From Gammaproteobacteria bacterium (GTDB lineage Bacteria > Pseudomonadota > Gammaproteobacteria > Pseudomonadales > Pseudohongiellaceae): DNA of 64,000 nt. Both the position numbers and the translations under genes were made by a program. Under the pieces are notes generated by a model. That model saw only the letters and a program-made list of their open reading frames with translations. It ran no database searches and was not told the DNA's origin. This document shows, piece by piece, positions 8,443 through 16,721 of this stretch. Every line of letters begins with the position of its first letter. The stretch's first letter is position 1. Where the stretch lies: the NCBI GenBank assembly GCA_024639905.1, contig JAHEGE010000005.1, forward strand, positions 1-64,000. Direction: 5' to 3'.

Positions 8443-10119
8443 CTAGCTGCGAAAGAGGCCCTTGACGCTGTCTAAAAGCGAAGGCTTTGCAGCCGGCGTC
8501 AATGCTACCGCTGGCGGGACGAACTCCTGCACGCTCACGTCTATCTGAGGCTCTAAAGCCGGCGCAGGCTCAGCCGGTTGCACGGCGGCGGGTTCGGCGT
8601 CTTCAACCAGCGAGAAACTCTTATCTTCCACCGTCACCGGTGCAGTCTCGCCAGTCTCTTCGTCGGAATACGTGAGTCGATTGTTCGCTTCTTGGAACGC
8701 CAGCATTTCGCGGCAAATCTCGTCATAGTCATGAGCAGTTAACAGCTCGGGACATTCCTTCATGTTGAGCGTGAACTGGCGATCGTTCGCAGCCGACAGG
8801 TAATGCATGTTCTTCTTATTCTCGAGCAGCAAGCCCTCTTCTTTCGCAATATTGTAAAGCGGTGTTCCCCGCAGCGGGATATACGGGAAGAAGAAGAAAT
8901 GCTCAGGCGCGATAGTCTTATTCAGCTCTAACGTCTTGCGCATATTTTCCGCCGTCTCTAACGGCGCACCGACGATGTTGAATGTAAGCCTGTTTATTCC
9001 CGCCTTCTTGCAGTTTTCGGCGGCGGCGATGACTTGCGCGTTGGTCATCTTGCGTCCGAGCATCTTGGCGCGATACTCCTCATCGCCACTCTCGATACCG
9101 AACCAAATTGTGTGACAACCTGCTTCCGCGGCGCTCTTGCAGAATTCTTCGTTCATCACCTCGACCCGCGAGTTAATCGAGAACGGCAGGCGAATCTGTT
9201 CCTTATAAAGCTCAAAAAAGGCGCGGACGAATTTCAGATTTGACAGAAACAACTCATCCCAGAATTCGAAATAGCCCACACCGTATTTATCGCGCAGGCG
9301 GATAAGTTCGTCGACCATGTCTTGAGGGTCGTATTTACGCAGGAAGGTTTTCTTGGTTTTCCAGCCCTCGAGAATCGGCGTGTTACAGCAGTAGGTGCAG
9401 CGATAAGGACAGCCGCGACCGGTCATAACCGGCAGAACGAGCTTACCCTTCGGGCCGAAGATCGATGAGTTCACATCCTTGAATCCATCGGCCTTGGCGA
9501 AAACATCGTAGTCGGGGAACGGTAAAGCCGCGAGGTCGCCTATTTGGTGTGCCTCGGTCTCGTAAACCTCGCCATCACGCAATTTCTCCCACAATCCATC
9601 TGCGGGCCCGTCTTTGCTACCCTTGAGATGCTGAACGACATTACCGATCGCGTATTCGCCATCTCCGGTGCAAATATAGTCGACGTTCGGATTCTCTATC
9701 GTCTGCTGCTGGGACAGCATGGCCTGATAACCACCAATCACAATCGGCAGCTCCGGCAGTAGCGCCTTGAGCTCGGCGAAGTAAGGCTCCATCGGATACC
9801 AGTGGGGGCTCATCACAGAGAACGCAATAACATCGGCGTCGTGCGCTTGGATGAGCTTGGCGTAGTTCTCCGGTGAGTATTTGTTTTCGTCACGCAGAAT
9901 TAGAATGGGCTCGTTGACAACATCGACCCACGGGAAATCACGTTTTAGGTATGCCGACATGCTCGCGATCGGCATGGCGATCTCATTACCGTCGGGAGAG
10001 TAGAAAGCGAAAACCAATTTTAAGCGCTCGCGCTTAACGCTACCGAACCAACGCGATTTCGATTGCGGATAAGGTGCCCGCTCGGTGCTCATCGCGATGA
10101 CATCGGCTTTGGAATTCAT
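8443..10119 (-). CDS. B12-binding domain radical SAM protein with Pro/Ala-rich tail
   Basis: A 558-residue protein. Residues about 35-170 form a cobalamin-binding-like Rossmann domain (KLVFAFYSPDG, ADVIAFSVMSPHWYP, LPIVIGGYQAMLS). The radical SAM core follows, with GRGCPYRCTYCC (C-x3-C-x2-C) at about residues 232-243, then FNIVGAPLET. The last ~80 residues are a low-complexity Pro/Ala/Glu/Val linker ending in the short amphipathic peptide SLLDSVKGLFRS, unusual for this family. Substrates in the class include tetrapyrroles, hopanoids and antibiotics. The substrate here is unknown and no pathway partner lies next to it. A good ribosome binding site (AGGAAAGG) precedes the ATG. Confidence 0.85.
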   Translation of the reverse strand: MNSKADVIAMSTERAPYPQSKSRWFGSVKRERLKLVFAFYSPDGNEIAMPIASMSAYLKRDFPWVDVVNEPILILRDENKYSPENYAKLIQAHDADVIAFSVMSPHWYPMEPYFAELKALLPELPIVIGGYQAMLSQQQTIENPNVDYICTGDGEYAIGNVVQHLKGSKDGPADGLWEKLRDGEVYETEAHQIGDLAALPFPDYDVFAKADGFKDVNSSIFGPKGKLVLPVMTGRGCPYRCTYCCNTPILEGWKTKKTFLRKYDPQDMVDELIRLRDKYGVGYFEFWDELFLSNLKFVRAFFELYKEQIRLPFSINSRVEVMNEEFCKSAAEAGCHTIWFGIESGDEEYRAKMLGRKMTNAQVIAAAENCKKAGINRLTFNIVGAPLETAENMRKTLELNKTIAPEHFFFFPYIPLRGTPLYNIAKEEGLLLENKKNMHYLSAANDRQFTLNMKECPELLTAHDYDEICREMLAFQEANNRLTYSDEETGETAPVTVEDKSFSLVEDAEPAAVQPAEPAPALEPQIDVSVQEFVPPAVALTPAAKPSLLDSVKGLFRS

Positions 10120-10510
10120 AGTGCGCCCTTTCCTTTCTGTTTAAAATCAGCCTGATACTGGCTCACTGGCAGCGTTTCGCACTACCTGCCTGCATCTCTC
10201 AAGTGGCTAGAAGTTTGCTTCTGTCATGACGAGATACGGGGGTTCGTGTCGCATCGATCACTGTGTCGACCGCCGCGTGGGAAAGTATACCACTTTTGTG
10301 AATGAAAAATGCCAGTGCCAACTACTCAATTGCTTGATTTATCACGCATTACCCCTGCATATTTTGTGGCTATTGTTATTATGGACTCGCTGCAAACTGC
10401 CCGTCGTGTTAATTTAACGTTTGCTCTTTTAGGAGCCTCTTGAAGGCTTCTTCGAGAGCCCTGTAGGTAAACCCCCCCTTAGACATAGCCAGACACCACT
10501 GAGAAATTCC
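10120..10510. other. Intergenic region between radical SAM and nitroreductase genes
   Basis: About 390 bp separate two divergent genes. On the minus strand there is a good extended -10 (TGGTATACT, TATACT at 10284-10289) that would give the radical SAM gene a 5' leader of about 160 nt. The leader was inspected for a cobalamin riboswitch B12 box and none was found. The right half (10290-10430) is AT-rich and codes for nothing recognisable. Confidence 0.4.
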
Positions 10511-11068
10511 ATGGACGCACTAAACGCCCTTCTCACGCGGCGCTCAAGCCCCCGCCTGACCACACCTGCCCCTAACGATGAACAGCTAAACCTGCTTATC
10601 AGTGCTGCGCTGCGCGCTGCCGACCACGCTCTATTAAGGCCTTGGCGCTTCCTCAGCATCAGCGGCGAGGGGCTCGATAAACTTGGGGCGCTTTTCGTGC
10701 AAGCCGAGCACGCCGCCGGTCGCAGCCTTTCTGAAGTAGACCGACAAAAACTCAGCGCAAAACCCCATCGCGCGCCTCTCATTATTGTCGCGATAGCCTG
10801 TCTGAAGGAACACGATAAAGTCCCTCTAATCGAACAGGAGTATTCGGCCGCCGCCGGCGTGCAGTGCCTGTCGCTCGCGGCGTATGCGATGGGATTAGGG
10901 GCTATGTGGCGCACCGGATCCAAAGCTTACGACGAGACGGTACGCAGCGGACTAGGCCTGACGAGCGCGGAGAAAATCATCGGATTCCTCTATCTGGGCA
11001 CGCCCTGCGGACCGCTCAAAGGGCTCGTGCAACGCGATCCCAAAGAGTTTTTAACGCATTGGAAATAA
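10511..11068 (+). CDS. ydjA: Nitroreductase family protein (YdjA-like)
   Basis: A 185-residue, single-domain FMN-dependent oxidoreductase. MDALNALLTRRSSPRLTTPAP at the start, then AALRAADHALLRPWRF, HRAPLIIVAIA, and IGFLYLGTP near the end follow E. coli YdjA along the whole length. The family reduces nitro compounds or other electrophiles with NAD(P)H as a homodimer with FMN at the interface. The physiological substrate of YdjA is unknown. Cytoplasmic. It stands upstream of an acyltransferase in the same direction with a 100-bp gap, probably not tightly co-transcribed. Confidence 0.88.
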   Translation: MDALNALLTRRSSPRLTTPAPNDEQLNLLISAALRAADHALLRPWRFLSISGEGLDKLGALFVQAEHAAGRSLSEVDRQKLSAKPHRAPLIIVAIACLKEHDKVPLIEQEYSAAAGVQCLSLAAYAMGLGAMWRTGSKAYDETVRSGLGLTSAEKIIGFLYLGTPCGPLKGLVQRDPKEFLTHWK

Positions 11069-11167
11069 GCGTGACTCTCCAGCAATTGGGTATACTTAGC
11101 CTACTACGAACCGAGGCGCCGCATTGCCTCACCTAACGCTAGTCCTTTTCGACAGGAACCCAGCCCC

Positions 11168-11743
11168 ATGCGCATGACCGTCTTCTCCACACCCATCCTC
11201 ACCCCGATATTGCGCTTGGTCTCAGTTGTCGGGCTTAAACTCATCGGCTGGAAGGCGGTCGGCGAAGAGCAGAAGCACGGCCGTTTCGTGCTCATCGGCG
11301 CGCCTCACACGAGCAACTGGGACTTCCCGCTTATGCTAATGGTGGTTTTAAAGTTGCGACTGCGCGTGTACTGGATGGGCAAACACACCCTATTCCCATT
11401 CGGCGCAGGTTGGCTGATGAAATACCTTGGCGGTATCCCCATCAATCGTAGTAAATCCCACAACGTCGTGAACGAGACCGTGCGCCTTTATCGCGAAAAC
11501 GACGAGGTCGTTGTGCTCGTCCCGCCAGAGGGAACGCGAAGCAAAGTCACTAAGTGGAAGTCAGGTTTCTACCACATCGCACGTAACGCAGGCGTGCCTA
11601 TACTCATGGGCTATGTGGACGGGGAAAATAAACAGGCTGGCTTCGCCGACTTCTATCATCCCACCGCCGACATGGAAGCAGACCTGGCGAAGATCATGGC
11701 GTTTTACGCCGACAAGAAAGGTCTGGTCGCCGCCAACAGCTAA
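11168..11743 (+). CDS. Lysophospholipid acyltransferase family protein (PlsC-like)
   Basis: A 191-residue acyltransferase. The catalytic HX4D motif is HTSNWD (H47, D52) and the acceptor-binding motif is PPEGTRS (E121, R124), as in the glycerolphosphate acyltransferases. An N-terminal hydrophobic stretch (residues about 8-27) suggests association with the inner membrane. Such short forms are often annotated as 1-acyl-sn-glycerol-3-phosphate acyltransferases, but they may act on other lipids. The 3' end overlaps the end of the convergent TetR-type regulator gene by 4 bp. Confidence 0.83.
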   Translation: MRMTVFSTPILTPILRLVSVVGLKLIGWKAVGEEQKHGRFVLIGAPHTSNWDFPLMLMVVLKLRLRVYWMGKHTLFPFGAGWLMKYLGGIPINRSKSHNVVNETVRLYRENDEVVVLVPPEGTRSKVTKWKSGFYHIARNAGVPILMGYVDGENKQAGFADFYHPTADMEADLAKIMAFYADKKGLVAANS

Positions 11744-12504
11744 CCCAAAGCGGCTGCCTGACGACAACCGAGACAGAGTAAGAGGTTATCGAAAATAAAC
11801 TGCGCATAGACGTCGTTAGACACGCCGCGCAGTTTAAATTTCCATTGCTTGAGATGCCACTGCTCGAGCTGGGCTGTGACCTGAGTGGCGAGCAGCATAG
11901 GATTATCGCAGCGGAAATCACCGGCGGCGATGCCTCGCTCTAGAACCTCAACCAGCGATGCTTCAAACCTGAGTTCTAAATCGAGAGTCTTCTGTTGCTG
12001 CTCCCTTGGCAAGCCCTTGAGTTCCATAAAGCAGAAGTGATACCACGGCCGCAAGACCTCGACCATGTAGATCTCGCCGAAAATTAACGCCTTGAGGGTT
12101 TCAACCGGCTCGAGCTGAGCCCTGTTCATGTCTTCGACAACCCTATCGATACAGGCCCGCAGAACCCCCTCGATAACCGAAGCTAAATCGTTCTTACTCC
12201 CAATATACGAATACAGCCCACCCATGCTGATCTGCGCTTCACTGCTGAGGTCTCTCAAGCTCATCGCCTGAAAGCCTTTCTCGGTTGCGAGACTAAATGT
12301 TGCGGTGAAAATTTTCTCTAGATTAGCCACTGCAAGACGCGAGTTCTTAATTTGCATTTTTTCACGATGCATCTCGAACACGGTCTGCCAGAACGGCTCA
12401 CCCTCGAACGGCCACGCAGCACGAAAGGCACTCATAGACAGGGTTTGGGGCCAAGGCGGCGCCTCAAGGGCGCCGCTTGGGGATTTAGAGGCGTGTTCTA
12501 GCAT
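11740..12504 (-). CDS. TetR/AcrR family transcriptional regulator
   Basis: A protein of up to 254 residues. The DNA-binding helix-turn-helix is clear: LEKIFTATFSLATEKGFQAMSLRDLSSEAQISMGGLYSY-type residues (about 63-101), including the usual GxLYxYIGSKNDL end. The C-terminal ligand domain has no recognisable specificity. The ~55 residues ahead of the HTH domain are longer than usual for the family, and no good ribosome binding site precedes the chosen ATG, so translation may start later (for example at MSAFRAAW or MHREKMQ). The neighbouring secreted repeat protein and acyltransferase are possible targets, but nothing in the sequence proves it. Confidence 0.78.
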   Translation of the reverse strand: MLEHASKSPSGALEAPPWPQTLSMSAFRAAWPFEGEPFWQTVFEMHREKMQIKNSRLAVANLEKIFTATFSLATEKGFQAMSLRDLSSEAQISMGGLYSYIGSKNDLASVIEGVLRACIDRVVEDMNRAQLEPVETLKALIFGEIYMVEVLRPWYHFCFMELKGLPREQQQKTLDLELRFEASLVEVLERGIAAGDFRCDNPMLLATQVTAQLEQWHLKQWKFKLRGVSNDVYAQFIFDNLLLCLGCRQAAALG

Positions 12505-12524
12505 TGTCTAGCTAAGGCAGAGCG

Positions 12525-12929
12525 TTACAGCATTGCCTGCAGCGACGCCTTCGCTTCGGCACTAGGCACGTGATTAATGCCGAGCACTATTTCCGCAAGC
12601 GCCTTCTCCTGCGCTCCCGCCATATCACTCGCTAAGATTGTTTCCATCGCCGCCTTGCCGTCAGCCGTTGCAGAATGCTGAATCTCAGCGACTGCATTAG
12701 CCAACGCGCGCACCGCCATACCGTTAGCCTCGTCGCTGGCGATCGCTGCAAGCGCCGCCTTGTCGTCGGCAGAAGGGAAGTGATTGAGGCTAACGAGCAC
12801 GCCGGCGATAGTCTTGGCCGCCATCGCATCGTCTGCCTGGGCGACTGACGCAGTCGTTAGCAGGCCCGCAAAAAGTGCTGCGCCGACGAGTGTTTTAGAC
12901 TGAGCGAATGTTCTTTTGAATGATGACAT
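12525..12929 (-). CDS. Small exported protein with three internal repeats, function unknown
   Basis: A 134-residue protein. The ATG at 12929 has a good ribosome binding site (AGAGGAAA), and the open frame upstream of it to 13097 is not coding. Residues 1-32 form a Sec signal peptide ending in ASVAQA|DD. The mature ~100 residues are three copies of a ~33-residue unit whose core is [VI]-L-x-x-[LI]-[NQ]-H-x-[PA]-[ST]-A-[DE]-x-K-A: VSLNHFPSADDKAAL, AEIQHSATADGKAAM and LGINHVPSAEAKASL. The protein is Ala-rich and predicted helical, with no cysteines after the signal. I do not recognise the family. It lies just after the TetR-type gene, on the same strand and upstream of it in transcription. Confidence 0.75.
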   Translation of the reverse strand: MSSFKRTFAQSKTLVGAALFAGLLTTASVAQADDAMAAKTIAGVLVSLNHFPSADDKAALAAIASDEANGMAVRALANAVAEIQHSATADGKAAMETILASDMAGAQEKALAEIVLGINHVPSAEAKASLQAML

Positions 12930-13065
12930 TGAGATTTCCTCTGAGTAAGTAAACGTTGCAATGGATGAGTGCGTTCTAATCGTGCAACGAGCAATTCCCT
13001 GCTCGTGAGCGAAACCTAGCTTTCTGCCTAGGGAATTTGAGTCTACCCGATAGCAATCCAGCGGG

Positions 13066-13773
13066 CTAGAGCACCACAGAGAGGATCGAACCCGCACCAG
13101 CGAGCGCGCACAGTGTCAGGCTAAAAAGTCGTAGACGACGATGAGAGATGCGATGCATGGTCTTGCGCGCAATCCAGTACCCGATCAGCGTCGCGGGCAG
13201 CAGTGGCAGCGACACCGCGAGCTCGGCGGCGCCGAAGCGGTCAATCGACGCCAGCATGATCAGCGACATAATGCAGCTCACAATAAAAAAAGCGGCGAGG
13301 TTGGCGCGAATAAAATCGTTGCCCTCGTGTTGCATGACCAGCGCCATAGGCGGCCCGCCGATGGCAGAGCTGGTGCCCATGAACCCCGACAAGAACCCAG
13401 CGGTGATCATCGCAGGATGACTAGGGCGTATCACGATGCGACTCAGGCTAAGCCCCACGGCGAGGAGTACCGACGCGCCTAACCAAAGGGCGAGCGCGTC
13501 GTGGGATATCCACAGGAGCAAAAACCCTCCCGCCACGGTGCCAGGGATGCGGCCTAGGATGGCATACTGCAAGCCCTTCAATGAGACGGCTTTGCGGTGG
13601 TGGTAGGTGTTGGCGAGCGAGAGAGTCAACGCACAGACCGTGACTGGCCCAGGGACATAAAGCGGGTCGATGGCAAACAGCAGCGGCGCGGAGATAATAG
13701 CTAGGCCAAACCCGATGCTGCTCTGTACATAGGAGCCAATCAAAATAACGAATGCTGCCAGCGCGAGCTCCAC
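13066..13773 (-). CDS. TauE/SafE family sulfite exporter-like membrane protein
   Basis: A 235-residue inner-membrane protein with about 7-8 hydrophobic segments. FVILIGSYVQSSIGFGLAIISAP at the N-terminus and the repeated GFLSGFMGTSSAIGGPPMAL motif are diagnostic of the TauE/SafE (DUF81) family. Some members export sulfite, sulfoacetate or other organosulfur anions. Most, including this one, have no known substrate. No sulfur-metabolism genes are nearby. The gene is divergent from gloA. Confidence 0.85.
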   Translation of the reverse strand: MELALAAFVILIGSYVQSSIGFGLAIISAPLLFAIDPLYVPGPVTVCALTLSLANTYHHRKAVSLKGLQYAILGRIPGTVAGGFLLLWISHDALALWLGASVLLAVGLSLSRIVIRPSHPAMITAGFLSGFMGTSSAIGGPPMALVMQHEGNDFIRANLAAFFIVSCIMSLIMLASIDRFGAAELAVSLPLLPATLIGYWIARKTMHRISHRRLRLFSLTLCALAGAGSILSVVL

Positions 13774-13925
13774 TGCTTATTGCTCCTATTATCGTGGGCC
13801 TTGTTTGTTGTGAGCCTTGTTTGTTCAGAGACCCGTTGGGCAGGCATAATACTCACACACACTCCAGCATGCCACCGCGGTATTCTCTCGGCGCCATGCC
13901 TCTCAAACACAGGCGGTCTGATCCT

Positions 13926-14345
13926 ATGAAATACCTCCACACCATGGTGCGCGTGAGCGATCTCGATGCCTCTCTTACCTTTTATTGCGACCAACTGGGC
14001 CTTAAAGAACTGCGCCGCCACGATTCAGAACAAGGACGCTTCACCCTCGTCTTCCTCGGCGCAGACGAAAACGACGACGCTCAGGTAGAGCTCACCTACA
14101 ATTGGGATCCAGAAGAATACAGCGGCGGACGCAACTTCGGCCATCTTGCCTACGCTGTAGACGATATCTACGCTTTATGCGGCCGTCTGCAGGATGCTGG
14201 TGTGACCATCAATCGTCCGCCCCGCGATGGACGCATGGCCTTTGTGCGCTCACCGGACGGCATCTCCATAGAACTGTTGCAAAAAGACACCCCCTTGCCG
14301 CTCGCGGAACCCTGGGCCTCAATGCCTAATTCCGGCGAATGGTAG
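13926..14345 (+). CDS. gloA: Lactoylglutathione lyase (glyoxalase I)
   Basis: A 139-residue VOC-fold enzyme that isomerises the methylglyoxal-glutathione hemithioacetal to S-lactoylglutathione. The four metal ligands are in place: H5 (KYLHTMVRV), E55 (VELTYNW), H73 (FGHLAY) and E116 (ISIELLQ), matching the short, Ni2+-type bacterial GloA. I chose the ATG at 13926 because the frame upstream to 13752 runs through the intergenic region and does not resemble the family. The C-terminal ~15 residues are slightly longer than in E. coli. Confidence 0.93.
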   Translation: MKYLHTMVRVSDLDASLTFYCDQLGLKELRRHDSEQGRFTLVFLGADENDDAQVELTYNWDPEEYSGGRNFGHLAYAVDDIYALCGRLQDAGVTINRPPRDGRMAFVRSPDGISIELLQKDTPLPLAEPWASMPNSGEW

Positions 14346-14501
14346 TTAGCCTCCGCGTATTGAGGCTTGGCGGTTGCTCGTTTATCATAGCCTGCCTTCT
14401 CGGTGCTTGACGCTTAGTCATAACCTAAGCACCTAGCGGCAGCCCGACTCACTGGCCTAGCCACTCACTGTCAGACACGCACAGAATACGGATACCATGT
14501 C

Positions 14502-15374
14502 ATGCAATTACTCGACGGCAACCTCTGCTCGGAACAAATTCGCCAAGAAATTTTGCGCGAAGTCGATGCCATCAAGGCAAGCGGCAAGCGCCCTCCGCAT
14601 TTGGCAGCAGTCTTGGTCGGCAACGATGGCGCCTCGGAAAATTACGTCGCATTTAAGGTAAAAGACTGCGCGCAGGTAGGCTTCGAATCCACTACGGTGC
14701 GCCTGCCCGACAGTGTCAGCGAAGAGGAATTGCTCGCCAAGGTAGCGGAGCTGAATGCTGACGAAGGTATAGATGGCTTCATCGTGCAGCTACCCCTGCC
14801 CAAACACATTGATGAGAACAAAATTATTCTCGCCATCGACGCCAAGAAAGACGTCGATGGCTTTAGCCCAGTGAGCGTCGGCAAGCTCAATCTCGGCCTG
14901 CCCACCTTCATCTCTGCAACGCCTAACGGCATTATGGAGCTTCTCAGTCGCTACGAAATCGAGACCGAAGGTAAGCACTGCGTTGTACTCGGACGCAGCA
15001 ATATCGTTGGCACGCCAATGGCAGTGCTCATGTCACGTAACACCAACCCAGGTAATGCGACAGTGACGATCGCGCATAGCCGGACGAAAAACCTCAAGGA
15101 GCTGTGCCTCAGCGCAGACATCCTCATCGTTGCCATCGGCAAAACAGAATTCGTTACCGCAGACATGGTAAAACAAGGTGCGGTAGTTATTGATGTTGGC
15201 CAGACTCGCGTGCCCGATACGAGCAAGAAAAATGGCTTTAGGAATGTCGGCGATGTCGACTTCGACAACGTCAAAGAGAAGTGTTCTTATATTACCTATG
15301 TCACAGGCGGTGTAGGTCCTATGACCCGCGCTTCGCTGCTGCAGAACACGCTCAAGGCAAATCAAGCGGGCTGA
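14502..15374 (+). CDS. folD: Bifunctional methylenetetrahydrofolate dehydrogenase/cyclohydrolase
   Basis: A 290-residue FolD. It interconverts 5,10-methylene-, methenyl- and 10-formyl-tetrahydrofolate with NADP+. Catalytic motifs are YVAFKVKDC (active-site Lys), [19 protein letters not shown] and [13 protein letters not shown] (nucleotide binding). Two oddities stand out. Motifs such as [28 protein letters not shown] and [16 protein letters not shown] resemble Bacteroidetes FolD more than the gammaproteobacterial form, which has RPCTPRG and ASNIVGRPM. And the almost invariant TPVPGGVGPMT reads [11 protein letters not shown], replacing two conserved prolines. Transfer is inferred from recalled family patterns, not from a tree. 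Confidence 0.93.
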   Translation: MQLLDGNLCSEQIRQEILREVDAIKASGKRPPHLAAVLVGNDGASENYVAFKVKDCAQVGFESTTVRLPDSVSEEELLAKVAELNADEGIDGFIVQLPLPKHIDENKIILAIDAKKDVDGFSPVSVGKLNLGLPTFISATPNGIMELLSRYEIETEGKHCVVLGRSNIVGTPMAVLMSRNTNPGNATVTIAHSRTKNLKELCLSADILIVAIGKTEFVTADMVKQGAVVIDVGQTRVPDTSKKNGFRNVGDVDFDNVKEKCSYITYVTGGVGPMTRASLLQNTLKANQAG

Positions 15375-15395
15375 GCCCCGCTTTAGGTTTTTCGT
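15364..15395 (+). terminator. Rho-independent terminator of folD
   Basis: AAGCGGG (15364-15370) pairs with CCCGCTT (15377-15383) around a 6-nt loop, followed by TAGGTTTTT. The folD stop codon lies at the loop, so the hairpin overlaps the gene's end. Confidence 0.55.
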
Positions 15396-15399
15396 TTAT

Positions 15400-15435
15400 C
15401 CCGATCACACTCCCGACCACACTCCCGACCACACT
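15400..15435. repeat. 12-bp tandem repeat, three copies
   Basis: The unit CCCGACCACACT occurs three times in direct tandem between folD and the aminotransferase gene. The first copy has one mismatch (T at 15405). It lies directly in front of the ribosome binding region of the downstream gene and probably arose by slippage. Confidence 0.8.
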
Positions 15436-15452
15436 ATGGAAGAGAACTCACC

Positions 15453-16649
15453 ATGTTTCAGTCTCTAAGCGCCCTCCCCGCCGATCCTATTCTCCGCCTC
15501 GTTGCCGAGTATCAGGCAGACACTAACCCGCGCAAGATCGACCTCGGAATCGGCATCTACAAAGACGAAAACGGCGACACACCTGTCATGACCGCGGTGA
15601 AAAAAGCCGAGCAGAGAATCCTCGACACCCAAGCGAGTAAGAAATATGTGGGGCCCACCGGCTCTCCCGCCTATAACGCGGCGGTAGCAGAACTCCTCTT
15701 CGGCGCCGAGCTCAACGCATCACTCAACGGCCGCCGCGTTACCGTACAAGCGCCTGGCGGCTGCGGTGGACTGCGTCTGGCAGCGGAGTTTTTAAAACTC
15801 GCCAACACCGACGCCACCGTCTGGGTCAGCGATCCCACATGGGCGAACCACGTGCCGCTGATGACGACCGCAGGGCTTAAGATCGCCAAATACCCGTATT
15901 ACGATTACACGACCCACAGCGTGCGCTTCGATGAAATGCTGAGCTGCCTTAAGCAGGTACCCAAGGGCGATGTCGTGCTGCTGCATGGCTGCTGCCATAA
16001 CCCCTGTGGCGCCGACCTAACGCTTGCGCAGTGGGAGGCGGTGCGCGATGTCGCGCTTGCACAGGGATTCACCGTACTCATCGATCTCGCATACCAAGGC
16101 TTGGGCGACGGCCTGGAAGAAGACATGGCTGGCACACGCCTCTTAGCGGCGTCGCTTCCTGAGCTCGTCGTCGTGAGTTCGTGCTCGAAGAACTTCGGCC
16201 TCTACCGCGAACGCACCGGCGCCATGACACTCATCAGCGAATCTGCCGCGCAAACCGCAACGGCGACGACTCTGATCGCCGCCTCCGCGCGCGCCATGTA
16301 CTCGATGCCGCCCGATCACGGCGCGGAAGTCGTGCAGCTGATACTCAACGACCCAGCGCTTCGCAGCGAGTGGGATGCCGAGCTCACGGCAATGCGCGAT
16401 CGAATCAACGGCCTGCGCGCCAAACTCGTTGCGCAGACGCGCACCGCGGGCATCGATCGCGACTTCAGTTTTATTCAGAACGAGAAGGGAATGTTTTCTT
16501 TCTTGGGCGTGAACGTAGAACAGGTGCAAACACTAGTCCGCGATTACAGCATCTACCTGGTCGATTCTAGCCGCATCAATGTGGCGGGAATCAACGACGC
16601 CAACGTCGCCTATCTCGCAGACAGCCTCGCAGCAGTCATCAAGGGCTAA
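15453..16649 (+). CDS. Aspartate/aromatic amino acid aminotransferase (AspC/TyrB type)
   Basis: A 398-residue PLP-dependent class I aminotransferase of the Ia subgroup. MFQSLSALPADPILRLV and KIDLGIGIYKDENG at the N-terminus are typical of AspC/TyrB. The PLP lysine is in SSCSKNFGLYRERTG (about residue 243), and HGCCHNPCGADL is the cofactor-contacting motif. It transfers amino groups between aspartate, tyrosine or phenylalanine and 2-oxoglutarate. AspC and TyrB cannot be separated by eye. It converges on a DAHP synthase gene, the first step of aromatic synthesis. A strong hairpin lies between the two. Confidence 0.92.
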   Translation: MFQSLSALPADPILRLVAEYQADTNPRKIDLGIGIYKDENGDTPVMTAVKKAEQRILDTQASKKYVGPTGSPAYNAAVAELLFGAELNASLNGRRVTVQAPGGCGGLRLAAEFLKLANTDATVWVSDPTWANHVPLMTTAGLKIAKYPYYDYTTHSVRFDEMLSCLKQVPKGDVVLLHGCCHNPCGADLTLAQWEAVRDVALAQGFTVLIDLAYQGLGDGLEEDMAGTRLLAASLPELVVVSSCSKNFGLYRERTGAMTLISESAAQTATATTLIAASARAMYSMPPDHGAEVVQLILNDPALRSEWDAELTAMRDRINGLRAKLVAQTRTAGIDRDFSFIQNEKGMFSFLGVNVEQVQTLVRDYSIYLVDSSRINVAGINDANVAYLADSLAAVIKG

Positions 16650-16655
16650 GCCCAT

Positions 16656-16690
16656 CTAGTCTGGCCCGCCCCTGATGCGGGCTAGACTAG
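16656..16690. terminator. Strong hairpin between convergent genes
   Basis: CTAGTCTGGCCCGC (16656-16669) pairs with GCGGGCTAGACTAG (16677-16690), a 14-bp stem with one G-T wobble and a 7-nt loop. It sits between the convergent aminotransferase and DAHP synthase genes and probably serves both strands. There is no long T-run, so termination may be weak or may act by blocking exonucleases. Confidence 0.6.
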
Positions 16691-16721
16691 CTCGGGCGAG
16701 AGCTCAGGTGAGAGCACCGCT

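Noticed and set aside
10120..10280. Cobalamin riboswitch in front of the B12-binding radical SAM gene
   Set aside because: The leader was read for the B12 box and the conserved GCCACTG element; neither was found.
10226..10417. 63-residue open frame in the intergenic region
   Set aside because: No ribosome binding site, no domain and no similarity to known proteins. It crosses a minus-strand promoter.
12930..13097. Long N-terminal extension of the repeat protein
   Set aside because: It overlaps the end of the TauE/SafE gene, lacks a ribosome binding site, and precedes a clean signal peptide with its own ribosome binding site.
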